This document shows, one piece after another, positions 17,268 through 25,673 of a stretch of 57,763 nt of DNA. The stretch lies in the NCBI GenBank assembly GCA_937922045.1, contig CAKZXA010000009.1, positions 1-57,763 on the forward strand. The letters are read 5' to 3'. Both the position numbers and the translations under genes were made by a program. This DNA comes from an uncultured Acidimicrobiales bacterium. Its GTDB lineage: Bacteria; Actinomycetota; Acidimicrobiia; Acidimicrobiales; SZUA-35. Positions within the stretch are counted from its first letter, which is position 1; every line of letters starts with the position of its first letter. Under the pieces are notes generated by a model. It saw only the letters and a program-made list of their open reading frames with translations. It was not told the origin of the DNA and searched no databases.

Positions 17268-18574
17268 GCTCCCGCCTCCACCGTTGATCCTGAAGATGCG
17301 GCCGTTGATGTGGCGTCCATTCCCTGAGGCCACCAGTGATCCTCCCACTCATCCTCGAATAGGCCTGCCAATTCGGGCAGCACCTTCTCACCGATGAGCT
17401 TGGTGTTGTACTTCACCAGCTCGGTCGACATATTGCCGAAGTGGGCCAGGGCCATGAGGTGACCAACGTTCATCGTGGTCGCTAACTCGTGCAACTTCTC
17501 GGTGACCTGGGTCGGGTTGCCGAGGATGATGTAGCCCTTCTCAATCATGGCTTCGAAGCTGAGTTGTTGGGCGCCGCCCGCTGGCTTCGCTTTCCCGGGC
17601 CCGGCGGCAGCCTTGGCTGCTTCCTGGCGGGCGGTTGCCTCGCGGGCGGCTCGGGCCACCATGCCTTCAACCCCAGCCCGCACCGTATTTGCCGTTTTGT
17701 AGCCGGGCGGATCGGCGAAACCGGCGTAGACGTGGAGACATCGATTGAAGAAGTACTCGGCCGGTTCGCGGTACAGCTCCCAGGCTTCAGCCTCGGTCTC
17801 GGCACACGCAATGAACTGGGCGAACCCGCCCTGAAACGGGTTGCGCGGCTTGCCCAACGATTCGAGTCGGTTCCAGAAGCCCTGCATCGTCTTCAACCCG
17901 GCCTTGTAGCCAAAGTACGACAGGTAGCAGTAGACCAGGTCGTTCTCCGCGCACCAGTCCCAGGTATCGACCGAGCCTCCGCCCGGGATCCAGATCGGTG
18001 GGTGCGGCTTCTGGACGGGGCGAGGCCACACGTTGACGTAGCGATGCTTGTTGTAGGTGCCGTTGAAGCTGAACACCTCGTCGGCGGTCCAGGCCTTGGT
18101 GATCAGCTCGACACCCTCGTGGTATCGCTCCCGGAGCGTCGCCGGATTGTGGCCGTAGGCGAAGATCGTGTCCATCGGCGAGCCCACCGGGAACCCGGCA
18201 ACGATCCGGCCGCCGGTGATGCTGTCGAGCATGGCGATCTCTTCAGCCACCCGGAGCGCGGGGTTGTAGAGGGCCACTGAATCGCCCAGCACAACGATCA
18301 CCGATTCGGGACAGGTGCGGGCCAGCGAGGCGGCGATGATGTTCGGACTGGGCATGAGCCCGTAGGCGTTGGAGTGATGCTCGTTGATACCCACGGCGTC
18401 GAACCCACAGGTAGCCGCGTACTCGAGCTGATCGATGTACTCGTTGTAGGCCCGATGGCCGACCTGGGGATCGTAAAGCCCTGGATCGATGTCGACCCAT
18501 ACCGAACGGTGCTCGACGGCGAAGTCGTCGGGCAGCTCCGGATACGGCATCAGATGAAAGAAAACCGTCTTCAT
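17264..18574 (-). CDS. LLM-class flavin-dependent oxidoreductase (luciferase-like monooxygenase)
   Basis: A 436-residue bacterial-luciferase-fold protein, longer than the usual ~330-380. Recognisable are FDAVGINEHHSNAYGLMPSP (active-site region), LDSITGGRIVAGFPVG, the FMN/F420 phosphate region PPIWIPGGGSVDTWDW, and a C-terminal NVGHLMALAHFGNMS. An Ala/Lys-rich insert (about 305-340) explains the extra length. ATG 18574 lies 6 nt after TAGGGT (leaderless). It heads a four-gene operon joined by 4-nt overlaps with two hydrolases and a secreted propeller. A monooxygenase plus hydrolases would suit oxidation of a ketone or heterocycle and cleavage of the product, but no substrate can be named. Confidence 0.87.
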   Translation of the reverse strand: MKTVFFHLMPYPELPDDFAVEHRSVWVDIDPGLYDPQVGHRAYNEYIDQLEYAATCGFDAVGINEHHSNAYGLMPSPNIIAASLARTCPESVIVVLGDSVALYNPALRVAEEIAMLDSITGGRIVAGFPVGSPMDTIFAYGHNPATLRERYHEGVELITKAWTADEVFSFNGTYNKHRYVNVWPRPVQKPHPPIWIPGGGSVDTWDWCAENDLVYCYLSYFGYKAGLKTMQGFWNRLESLGKPRNPFQGGFAQFIACAETEAEAWELYREPAEYFFNRCLHVYAGFADPPGYKTANTVRAGVEGMVARAAREATARQEAAKAAAGPGKAKPAGGAQQLSFEAMIEKGYIILGNPTQVTEKLHELATTMNVGHLMALAHFGNMSTELVKYNTKLIGEKVLPELAGLFEDEWEDHWWPQGMDATSTAASSGSTVEAGA

Positions 18575-18580
18575 AAGCCC

Positions 18581-18586
18581 ACCCTA
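18581..18586 (-). promoter_or_regulatory. -10 box of LLM operon
   Basis: TAGGGT on the minus strand, 6 nt before ATG 18574; candidate leaderless promoter for the four-gene operon running to 14636. Confidence 0.5.
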
Positions 18587-18622
18587 GTTTGGCCGCCACG
18601 CAGCCTCCTAATGTGCTTGGCG

Positions 18623-21600
18623 CTAGTGGCCAAACAGCGACCGATCGTCGTGAAAGAAGTTTCGAACCTCGGGACGGAAGTGAGAAAAGCCACTGATAAT
18701 CAGAAGTCGGCTGACCGACATATCCAGATCCACATGAACGATCTCTGGCACAGGTTCCCCAGCCTCTAACGTCGCCTCGAATACGTTGCCGACCTTTAGC
18801 CCCGTAAGCCGTTGATAAAACAACAAGACAAAGAGCGCGATGCCGAACGACGCTGGGCCGAGCATCACTAGCGGCCACAGGTCATTCCTCAATCCTTTGA
18901 CCGAGACCGTCAACCAACCCGAGGAAGCCGTTCCGGGGAAACCCGATGTCGACATAGCTGGCAACAAGGCATTCACGACCACGGCGGCGTAGGCGACCAG
19001 CAGCGTCGCGAGACACAACGATAGGAAGACTCGACGCCAGAGTGCCACGTCAAAATCAGACTCAGCGTTGGGGCTCTTGCCACCGGCGAACCCCGAGCTG
19101 GCCCCGCCCCAGGAACGCACTTTGCGTCGATACCTCATCGCCGATAGCCGTAGACCACGCACAGATTGGATCTCAGCTATGGCCAATGCTGTAGTTGCCT
19201 CTCTCTCAGAGCGGACGGCCTTATTCAGCGGCGGAGACGAAAGTATGTCTCGAACCTTAGGGGAGACGAGCCGGCGGTACTCGGCAAACTGTTGCCTCCG
19301 CTTTACTTGTCGCAAGCGCATGGCCAGCAATTCAATCGCGGTCGCTTCGAGTTGAACGCGAGCGTCAGCCGGCTGCTTCGGCACGCAACGAAGTCCGTAG
19401 GCGACAGCTGCCATCGCTTCATCCGGTTGTCCGTCAGCGAAGTAGGCAACAGCCAACGCCCGATGATGCACCTGATCTCGAGGGTCGAGGTCTACGGCAT
19501 ACTGAAATCGGCTAATCGACTCGGCATAGTCTGCCTCTCGATAAGCAACAACTCCAGTCAACAACTCGATCCTGGCATCATGAAGCGCAGTGCGGCGAGC
19601 CATTTTCAGTTCGGCGGATGCCTCAGAGAGTCGGTTGAGAGCAATCAGTAGCGCAGCCTTGTCTCGGCGTAAAGCACCTGAGTAGGGACGACGGGCCAGA
19701 GCGCGATCAAGATGACCGATCGACTCAACAATGACAGAGGTCCTCGACAACGCTTCACGATCGTGTTGACTACCTTCCGGCGCGAGCCGCCGGTTAGGCG
19801 GCCCATAACGCAACGCCATCAGGATCGCGTCGAGATGAATCTCGTCGACCGACGACCTGTCTGTTTTCTCAAGAGAATCCTCCGCTAAATCGATCCGTCT
19901 CCTTCGCTCCGATGAACCATGAGGCTTCAGCTCAGCGGAGGCAAGAGCCGACCAGGCTGCGACGATTCGACGTATGTCGCTCCCCAAAGGATCCTCAGCA
20001 GCGGCCGGCCCCCTTGCCGCTTCCGCCAGTGCTTCTTCATACAACCGATGCTCAAACAGAACTATGAGGTGCGCCACGCTGATGTGCTCATTGCGTGGAT
20101 GGCCATTATCGTTCTCAGATTTCAAGAGACGCTCAATCTCACCCTTAGCCTGCTTCGACTCACGACACATCAGCAACCAACGGATACGGAAAAGCTGTAC
20201 AATCCTGTCCGTCTTTCCGGTGTTCGGTTTCAACGTCAGGCTGGGTACCCGGTCTGATCTGGCTGCCAGACTGATCACCTGGTTGGTGTCAAACTGCTGA
20301 AGGATTCGCCGAGCTGCAGCCTTCCGATTGGCATCAAGGTGAGCTTCGGCGATTCTGAGCAACCGAAGCTGTGGGCGACGATCTGCAGGCCCCCCACCAA
20401 TTGGCCGCTCGCTTCGCAGATACCGTTCAAAGAGTTCGTCGGCCTTGGCGTAGTGGCCGAGGCGGCTCATCAACCGGCCACCCTCTATCTGAAGATCGCG
20501 TTCAAGACGCTTCAGGTAGTGGTTGTCAGGTTTGTTGATTCGAGCCAACCACTGCTCCACATCATTCACGATCCGAACAATCCGTTGATCGACTTGGCCT
20601 GGTTCCAGGTTGATCATCGCTGCAAGTCGGCCCCGCTGCCCTGAGATGATGTAGGGAGCCCCTTTTTCTGCCGACTCAAAGGCTTCAAGCGCTCGATCAA
20701 ACTCATCGAGATCGAAGTAGCACCATCCGCGCTCGACGTGCAAGAGCGACCGGTACCGTAAATGGACGCCTCGAGCGATGTCGTTGAAATCCATGGGTGA
20801 ACCCATCGAATCAGCTGGCTGGAGGGAACCGGGCAACCTTAGACGGTCCGGCTCTCTCAACCAGTCCAACAGAGCTATAGCCTCGTTGTGTCGCCCCTTG
20901 ACCCGAAGACATCGAACCAGGCCAATCCAGCCACTAACATCGTGCGGAGCAAGTCCAATCGCTTTGACAAAACCCCGAAGACCTCGACCGGAATCGCCAT
21001 GTTGCAGCTCCACCCACGCTTCAGCAATCGCTACCGTCGCTTCCGCGGTCGGGCTTAACGGCGCTATTCGTTGGCGATATCGTTTGAACGTCGTGACCAA
21101 ATTCTTCGTCGTGTCCAACGCAGATTCGGGGTCACGACGGGCTATGTCGACGAGGCCGTTTAGTCGCCACATTGCGACATCCTCCCGCGCCATGTTCAAG
21201 CCACCCTGCTCTGATTCAGCCGTAGGGCGGCCGTGTCTAGTTATCGATTCATTAGCGGTAGAAAACTGTCTTCTAGCCTCATCGAACTGCCAACGGCCTA
21301 TGTTCGCTAGACCAACTTCACGAGCAACCTCATCAGACCACAGCCGATGTGCATCCAGTGATTCTTTGGTTTGTCGGCTGACTAGGGATTTTGGCTCCCC
21401 GTAGGCCCCGAGCCCTTCCTCATCCACGAGTTCGACAATCTCGATGACATCCTCATGAAGGCCAAAGAGGTTGAGCAAGGACAACAAGCGAGCCAGAACC
21501 TGCTCACCTTCGGCATGATGCAGATTGGGGCCCAACAAGACGCTCGAAAAGTCCGCTTCCGATTGAGCTTGCTCTGGACACCGCCTCCGGCTCACCTCAA

Positions 21601-23113
21601 CCGTCGTCGAATGCAGAATAGCCTCGTACCACCCGACTGCTTCAGGTATCCGACCGACCCCCCGCAATAGATCGGCTATCGCCAGAAGCGCAGCCCAGCA
21701 ACGAGGTTGAGACAGTCTTGGAAATGCTGCAGTCGGGCTCAGCCTGCGAATAGCTTCTGTTAACTCCTCTTTTAGTCTCTCAGCCGGTGGGCGCAAAGCG
21801 AGTGGCCCGACCGAATGCTCGGCGATCTCGAAACGGAGAAACTCGGTCAAGCTCTTCAGATCCCAGCCCTCTAGCAACATCTTGGCCAGATCCATCGCGC
21901 TACGCTCGTCGCCACGTCGCAGGTGATAACCAATGGCGCTGTAGCTCTGACACGTCGGAACGACGCCACAGCCAGGCTCTTCACGATCTTCATCGACACC
22001 AATCGGCGAATTCTCGCTTCCCGGCGTCTCTGAATCGGTGCTCGTTGACGACGGCTCAGGTCGGGTCTCAAACCGACCGCCCTGGAACACTGTGATGAGT
22101 TCGTCAGCCTGTTTGCAAAGCTCAATTGCGGCTTGTGGCCGAGCTGTTGCCTCATTGGAAGCCTGGGTCCAGATGAGCAGAGCGCGTTCAATGTGCATGA
22201 AGCGTTGACCCTCGCCTCGCTCCAGGCCACCTGAGGCGCTGAATCCTTCGCTATGAAGTTCACCCCCATAAGCTTCGCAGAGCGCGATGACGTCATGGCC
22301 GAGCTCACGCGCCACTCGAACATGACCTATGCGAGCCGCCACATGCCCCGCTCCAGCAGGAGATGCAATGAGCTCCTCGAACAGCGTCAACGATTTCCGC
22401 AAATCCCCAACATCGTACGCAAGACCAGCCTGAAGGTACTGGAAGGTCGTACGGAATGGAACCATCCCGAGGTAGCGCGAGTATCGAGAACCAAGAGGTT
22501 CACTGCTCTGAGGTGAAGCGTCGTACATTGTCTGCGGCAGGCGATTCTTCACCTCCCGATAAAGGCGCTCTGCATCGTCGACCGTTCGACGGTACATCCC
22601 GCGATCACCGAGCGTTCTCGCTGATCGAATCGCACGCCGGTGCGCTCTGAGCTTCTCGATCATGAGCTCGGGACTATCGGTCAAGCTGAATGCCAGCTCA
22701 CCGGCTACCTCTCGATACTCTTGATCGACAAGAAAGTCGGTTACCAAAAGTTGATAACACTGCTTCGCTGTCCCTGTATGCAGTGCTACGTTCTTCAGAG
22801 AGGTTCGAACGTGCCCTTCAGCCAGATCTGACTTGAACGCCAAGATCGTGGCATAGTCGGCAACACTATGAACATATTCAGCATCGAACGTTCCTAGGTT
22901 TTGGCTAAACTCGCGACACAGTTGAGCCGCTCTTAGAAGCCTTGTCAATGCCTCACGATTACGCCCGAACTCGAAGCAAATTCGCCCCTGAGTAAGCAGA
23001 CCGAAGGCTCGCGTCCCCTTGTTTGAACTGTTCTCAGACTGCAGAGTCTGTTGCCACGCAACCTTGAAATCTCTTCGCCGATACGGATCAATAATGGCGG
23101 GATATTCAAACAT
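18623..23113 (-). CDS. Giant TPR-repeat membrane protein of unknown function (1496 residues)
   Basis: I do not recognise a named family. The sequence is almost wholly helical repeats of tetratricopeptide type. The clearest units include YRSLLHVERGWCYFDLDEFD, RALEAFESAEKG, VAYREADYAESISRFQYAVD, LDPRDQVHHRALAVAYFADG and QPDEAMAAVAYGLRCVP. No nuclease, kinase, NTPase or protease motif was found. Near the C-terminus are two membrane segments (about 1363-1384 and 1414-1436), then a 60-residue tail. There is no signal peptide, so the repeats probably face the cytoplasm. A Ser/Thr/Glu-rich low-complexity stretch lies near 355-385. GAGG lies 5 nt before ATG 23113. The gene looks less GC-rich than its neighbours (judged by eye) and stands alone between unrelated genes, so it may have been acquired. 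Confidence 0.85.
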   Translation of the reverse strand: MFEYPAIIDPYRRRDFKVAWQQTLQSENSSNKGTRAFGLLTQGRICFEFGRNREALTRLLRAAQLCREFSQNLGTFDAEYVHSVADYATILAFKSDLAEGHVRTSLKNVALHTGTAKQCYQLLVTDFLVDQEYREVAGELAFSLTDSPELMIEKLRAHRRAIRSARTLGDRGMYRRTVDDAERLYREVKNRLPQTMYDASPQSSEPLGSRYSRYLGMVPFRTTFQYLQAGLAYDVGDLRKSLTLFEELIASPAGAGHVAARIGHVRVARELGHDVIALCEAYGGELHSEGFSASGGLERGEGQRFMHIERALLIWTQASNEATARPQAAIELCKQADELITVFQGGRFETRPEPSSTSTDSETPGSENSPIGVDEDREEPGCGVVPTCQSYSAIGYHLRRGDERSAMDLAKMLLEGWDLKSLTEFLRFEIAEHSVGPLALRPPAERLKEELTEAIRRLSPTAAFPRLSQPRCWAALLAIADLLRGVGRIPEAVGWYEAILHSTTVEVSRRRCPEQAQSEADFSSVLLGPNLHHAEGEQVLARLLSLLNLFGLHEDVIEIVELVDEEGLGAYGEPKSLVSRQTKESLDAHRLWSDEVAREVGLANIGRWQFDEARRQFSTANESITRHGRPTAESEQGGLNMAREDVAMWRLNGLVDIARRDPESALDTTKNLVTTFKRYRQRIAPLSPTAEATVAIAEAWVELQHGDSGRGLRGFVKAIGLAPHDVSGWIGLVRCLRVKGRHNEAIALLDWLREPDRLRLPGSLQPADSMGSPMDFNDIARGVHLRYRSLLHVERGWCYFDLDEFDRALEAFESAEKGAPYIISGQRGRLAAMINLEPGQVDQRIVRIVNDVEQWLARINKPDNHYLKRLERDLQIEGGRLMSRLGHYAKADELFERYLRSERPIGGGPADRRPQLRLLRIAEAHLDANRKAAARRILQQFDTNQVISLAARSDRVPSLTLKPNTGKTDRIVQLFRIRWLLMCRESKQAKGEIERLLKSENDNGHPRNEHISVAHLIVLFEHRLYEEALAEAARGPAAAEDPLGSDIRRIVAAWSALASAELKPHGSSERRRRIDLAEDSLEKTDRSSVDEIHLDAILMALRYGPPNRRLAPEGSQHDREALSRTSVIVESIGHLDRALARRPYSGALRRDKAALLIALNRLSEASAELKMARRTALHDARIELLTGVVAYREADYAESISRFQYAVDLDPRDQVHHRALAVAYFADGQPDEAMAAVAYGLRCVPKQPADARVQLEATAIELLAMRLRQVKRRQQFAEYRRLVSPKVRDILSSPPLNKAVRSEREATTALAIAEIQSVRGLRLSAMRYRRKVRSWGGASSGFAGGKSPNAESDFDVALWRRVFLSLCLATLLVAYAAVVVNALLPAMSTSGFPGTASSGWLTVSVKGLRNDLWPLVMLGPASFGIALFVLLFYQRLTGLKVGNVFEATLEAGEPVPEIVHVDLDMSVSRLLIISGFSHFRPEVRNFFHDDRSLFGH

Positions 23114-23216
23114 ATCGCCTCGATTGCAATCAACTCACGACCACCACAACAAGCCATGCCTGCAGTTAGATGCCCAACCACCTTGATACCACAAGGCTAT
23201 ACGAATAGCATCTTCC

Positions 23217-24566
23217 TCATTCCTCTGGAGCCAAGGTGATCCGCATTTTCTTCAGGTTTGCTTCGCCCTTGTAGGCCAGTTCGGACTCAGCGGTTGCCGC
23301 TCCATACACACCTTTGGCCATCAGCGAACGTTCGTCGATGCGGCGCTGGCGGTAGATGTCGGCCCGGATCTCATGGTTGCGTTCCGATGCCGGTTCTGCT
23401 CCCACGGCGAACTCGATGAGGTGGCAGGCCAGCCGTAGGTTTCCGGCGGCCGCTAGCGCCGCCGCCCTGTCCGCCACCACGTCGGGGCCGCCAGCCAATC
23501 CGGCTACCTCGGTGGCTACCGCCGCATTCGACGCCGGCTTCAGCGAGGCGGGGTCGCCGTCCCACCAGCCGCCGTAGAGGCGCCAGATGTTGTGCACGAC
23601 AAACTCGGGCTCGTCGTAGATCGGCTTCAAAAACGGCAGGCCGAGCTCGGGTGGGTTGAGATCGATCGAATGCAGGATTTCGTCGAGCGTCGCCGCTGTG
23701 TTCATGGCGTCGAGAACCTCGCCCACCAGACGTTCCAGCACCGATGCGACGGTGTCGAGCACACCACCGATCCGTGTCTCGCCACTGATGGGCAAGCCGT
23801 GAGCAGGCACCAGCAGCTCGGGCTTCTTCGCCGCCATTCGACGCAAGCACTCGGCCCATTCCAGGGGATAGCGCTGCACCTTCTGCGGGTTGCCACAGTT
23901 GGGAAACACCCAGGTCAGCTGATCGCCAGCGGTGATCATCTTGTGCTCGGGAATCCAGGTCCAGGTGTGATCGTCGGTTTCGCCGAGAGCATGGTTGTGC
24001 TCGAAGGTCAGTCCACCGATCTCGTCGATCAGTTGGGTCCCGTACTCCACCGTCGGGTCGAGGGTGTCTTCGGGAACGAACGGCCGCTGGAGACGCTCAT
24101 CGTTGCGCAGCATGCTGGCTGGCAGGCCGCCAAACTGGCGCAGGTTGATGCCCTGGTTGTAGCCATTCGTTTTGCGGTATCGGGCCAGTCGGGCGGCAAG
24201 GTTGACCTGGCCGACCACTCGGATCGGGGCATGGCCTCGCTCGGCCTGATCGGCGGCAAGGCTGCGGCTGCCGCCTACATGGTCGATGTGACCGTGGGTG
24301 TAGACAAGGGTGTTGATCGGGTCGGTGGTCCACGTCCGCAACGATTCGGTCACCCTGCCGCCATGGGCCGGGCTCGATGAATCAAAGACCACGAGCCCGT
24401 CGCCGGTCCGAACTGCGACGAGATGGCTGAAGGCTTCGACCACCACCACCCCATCGGCGATCTCCGAGAGCTCAAAGCTGATCCGATTTGGGGGCGTTTC
24501 CGTGTCGCCGGTGTCGATCAAACGAGACGACAGCTCGAGAAGCGTGGGCGTTGCAGATGAAGCCAT
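23217..24566 (-). CDS. MBL-fold hydrolase, alkylsulfatase (SdsA1/BDS1)-like
   Basis: About 450 residues. The N-terminal metallo-beta-lactamase domain has the zinc motif YTHGHIDHVGG (about 93-103), with further ligands in NHALGETDDHTWTW and PAHGLPISG. The C-terminal half (about 270-380) resembles the alkyl sulfatase dimerisation domain (LLVPAHGLPI through EFVVHNIWRLYGGWWDGDP). Alkylsulfatases of this type hydrolyse primary alkyl sulfates to alcohol and sulfate. Two ATGs are possible, 24572 and 24566. The second lies exactly 6 nt after TACGGT, as in other leaderless genes here, so it is preferred. A zinc alcohol dehydrogenase gene ends just upstream and could oxidise the alcohol; that is inference. 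Confidence 0.87.
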   Translation of the reverse strand: MASSATPTLLELSSRLIDTGDTETPPNRISFELSEIADGVVVVEAFSHLVAVRTGDGLVVFDSSSPAHGGRVTESLRTWTTDPINTLVYTHGHIDHVGGSRSLAADQAERGHAPIRVVGQVNLAARLARYRKTNGYNQGINLRQFGGLPASMLRNDERLQRPFVPEDTLDPTVEYGTQLIDEIGGLTFEHNHALGETDDHTWTWIPEHKMITAGDQLTWVFPNCGNPQKVQRYPLEWAECLRRMAAKKPELLVPAHGLPISGETRIGGVLDTVASVLERLVGEVLDAMNTAATLDEILHSIDLNPPELGLPFLKPIYDEPEFVVHNIWRLYGGWWDGDPASLKPASNAAVATEVAGLAGGPDVVADRAAALAAAGNLRLACHLIEFAVGAEPASERNHEIRADIYRQRRIDERSLMAKGVYGAATAESELAYKGEANLKKMRITLAPEE

Positions 24567-24572
24567 CGTCAT

Positions 24573-24578
24573 ACCGTA
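24573..24578 (-). promoter_or_regulatory. -10 box of alkylsulfatase-like gene
   Basis: TACGGT on the minus strand directly before one ATG (24572) and 6 nt before a second (24566). The fixed N6-7 spacing elsewhere points to the second as the start. Confidence 0.45.
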
Positions 24579-24598
24579 GCCAGCCTGATTTGCTTCTC

Positions 24599-25591
24599 TT
24601 AAAACGAGACGCTGACCTTCAAGCAGTTATCGGTTCGCTCGTTGGCCATCTCCATCGCGTCCTGGATGCGGTCGATCGGAAGCAGGTGCGAGACGAGGTT
24701 CGAGACATCGATGTCGCCGCGGGCGATGAAGTCGACCGCGGCCGAGAACGAAGCGAGATCGGCTTCCTCCTGTGCGCCATAGACCGAGGCGACCCTCAGA
24801 CGCTTCCGAAAGAAGGCCGAGAAGTCGAACTGGACCGGCTCATCGCCGTCGGGAAGGCCGAACCACAACATTTGGGTGTCAGGGGCGACAAGGCTGGTGG
24901 ATTGAAGCAGGCTCTCTCGCCTGCCGACCGCCTCGACGAGGTAGTCGGCGCCGCGTCCTGCAGTCAGGTCGTCGACCACGCTCTTCAGATCGTCTCGGTC
25001 GACGTTGACGATGTGATCAGCGCCGTAGACACGCGATTGGGCGAGGCGGGCGTCGGATTTGTCGGCCACGATGATCGTGCCAGCTCCCAACCGCCTGAGC
25101 TGCCACGTGAAGAATAGACCGGCGGAACCTTGGCCCATGATCACGACTGTCCGCCCCACCACATCCGCCGGGTATTGACGCAGGGCGAAGATAACGGTGC
25201 CAAGCTGCTGAGCCATCAGTAGCTCCGACAGGTCGAGCTCGCTCTCAGGAAGTTGCACACACGAGCGGGCCGCGATCGTCTGGTACTCGGCGAACGTGGA
25301 GCCCACCGGCGCTGGCGGTGCACACAGCACAGCATCGCCAACCGCGAATCGCGGGTCGTTCGATTCTTCGACCCAACCGACCCCTTCGTGACCCGGGTAG
25401 CCAGGGTGGTAGGGTAGGTCAGCACGGCTGACCTCCCACCCATCGAAGAACTTATGCAGATCGCTTCCGCAGATCGATGCCGAATGCGAACGCACGAGCA
25501 GCTCGCCTTGGGCCGGCGCCACGATGGGCGCATCGACCAACTCCATACGCCCCAGTTCGACGAACTGAGCAGCCTTCATCGTCTCTGGCAT
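24599..25591 (-). CDS. Medium-chain zinc-dependent alcohol dehydrogenase
   Basis: About 330 residues of the MDR superfamily. The catalytic zinc site is marked by SICGSDLHKF (Cys) and GHEGVGWVEE (His-Glu), and the Rossmann NAD(P) fold by VVIMGQGSAGLFFTW. The structural-zinc cysteine cluster of classical ADHs is not evident. Start taken at MPETMKAAQF (25591); a longer frame to 25627 lacks typical N-terminal sequence. It is encoded in the same direction as, and just upstream of, the alkylsulfatase-like gene. Substrate unknown; threonine/sorbitol dehydrogenase-like relatives are possible. Confidence 0.88.
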   Translation of the reverse strand: MPETMKAAQFVELGRMELVDAPIVAPAQGELLVRSHSASICGSDLHKFFDGWEVSRADLPYHPGYPGHEGVGWVEESNDPRFAVGDAVLCAPPAPVGSTFAEYQTIAARSCVQLPESELDLSELLMAQQLGTVIFALRQYPADVVGRTVVIMGQGSAGLFFTWQLRRLGAGTIIVADKSDARLAQSRVYGADHIVNVDRDDLKSVVDDLTAGRGADYLVEAVGRRESLLQSTSLVAPDTQMLWFGLPDGDEPVQFDFSAFFRKRLRVASVYGAQEEADLASFSAAVDFIARGDIDVSNLVSHLLPIDRIQDAMEMANERTDNCLKVSVSF

Positions 25592-25640
25592 GCTCAACGA
25601 CTGTAGTGCGCGACCCTGACGAGACACTCATCGCCCGGTC

Positions 25641-25673
25641 CGTTCAGTCACCGTTCGGTCACCCTTCAGTCAC
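25641..25673. repeat. Three imperfect 11-bp tandem repeats at the coxL-like stop codon
   Basis: CGTTCAGTCAC, CGTTCGGTCAC and CCTTCAGTCAC lie head to tail across the 3' end and stop codon (25659-25661) of the large molybdenum protein gene. Origin probably slippage; function unknown. Confidence 0.6.

Noticed and set aside
18623-23113. TPR protein as a CHAT/caspase or NLR-type defence protein
   Set aside because: No CHAT, NACHT, TIR or nuclease motif was found and no effector gene is adjacent.
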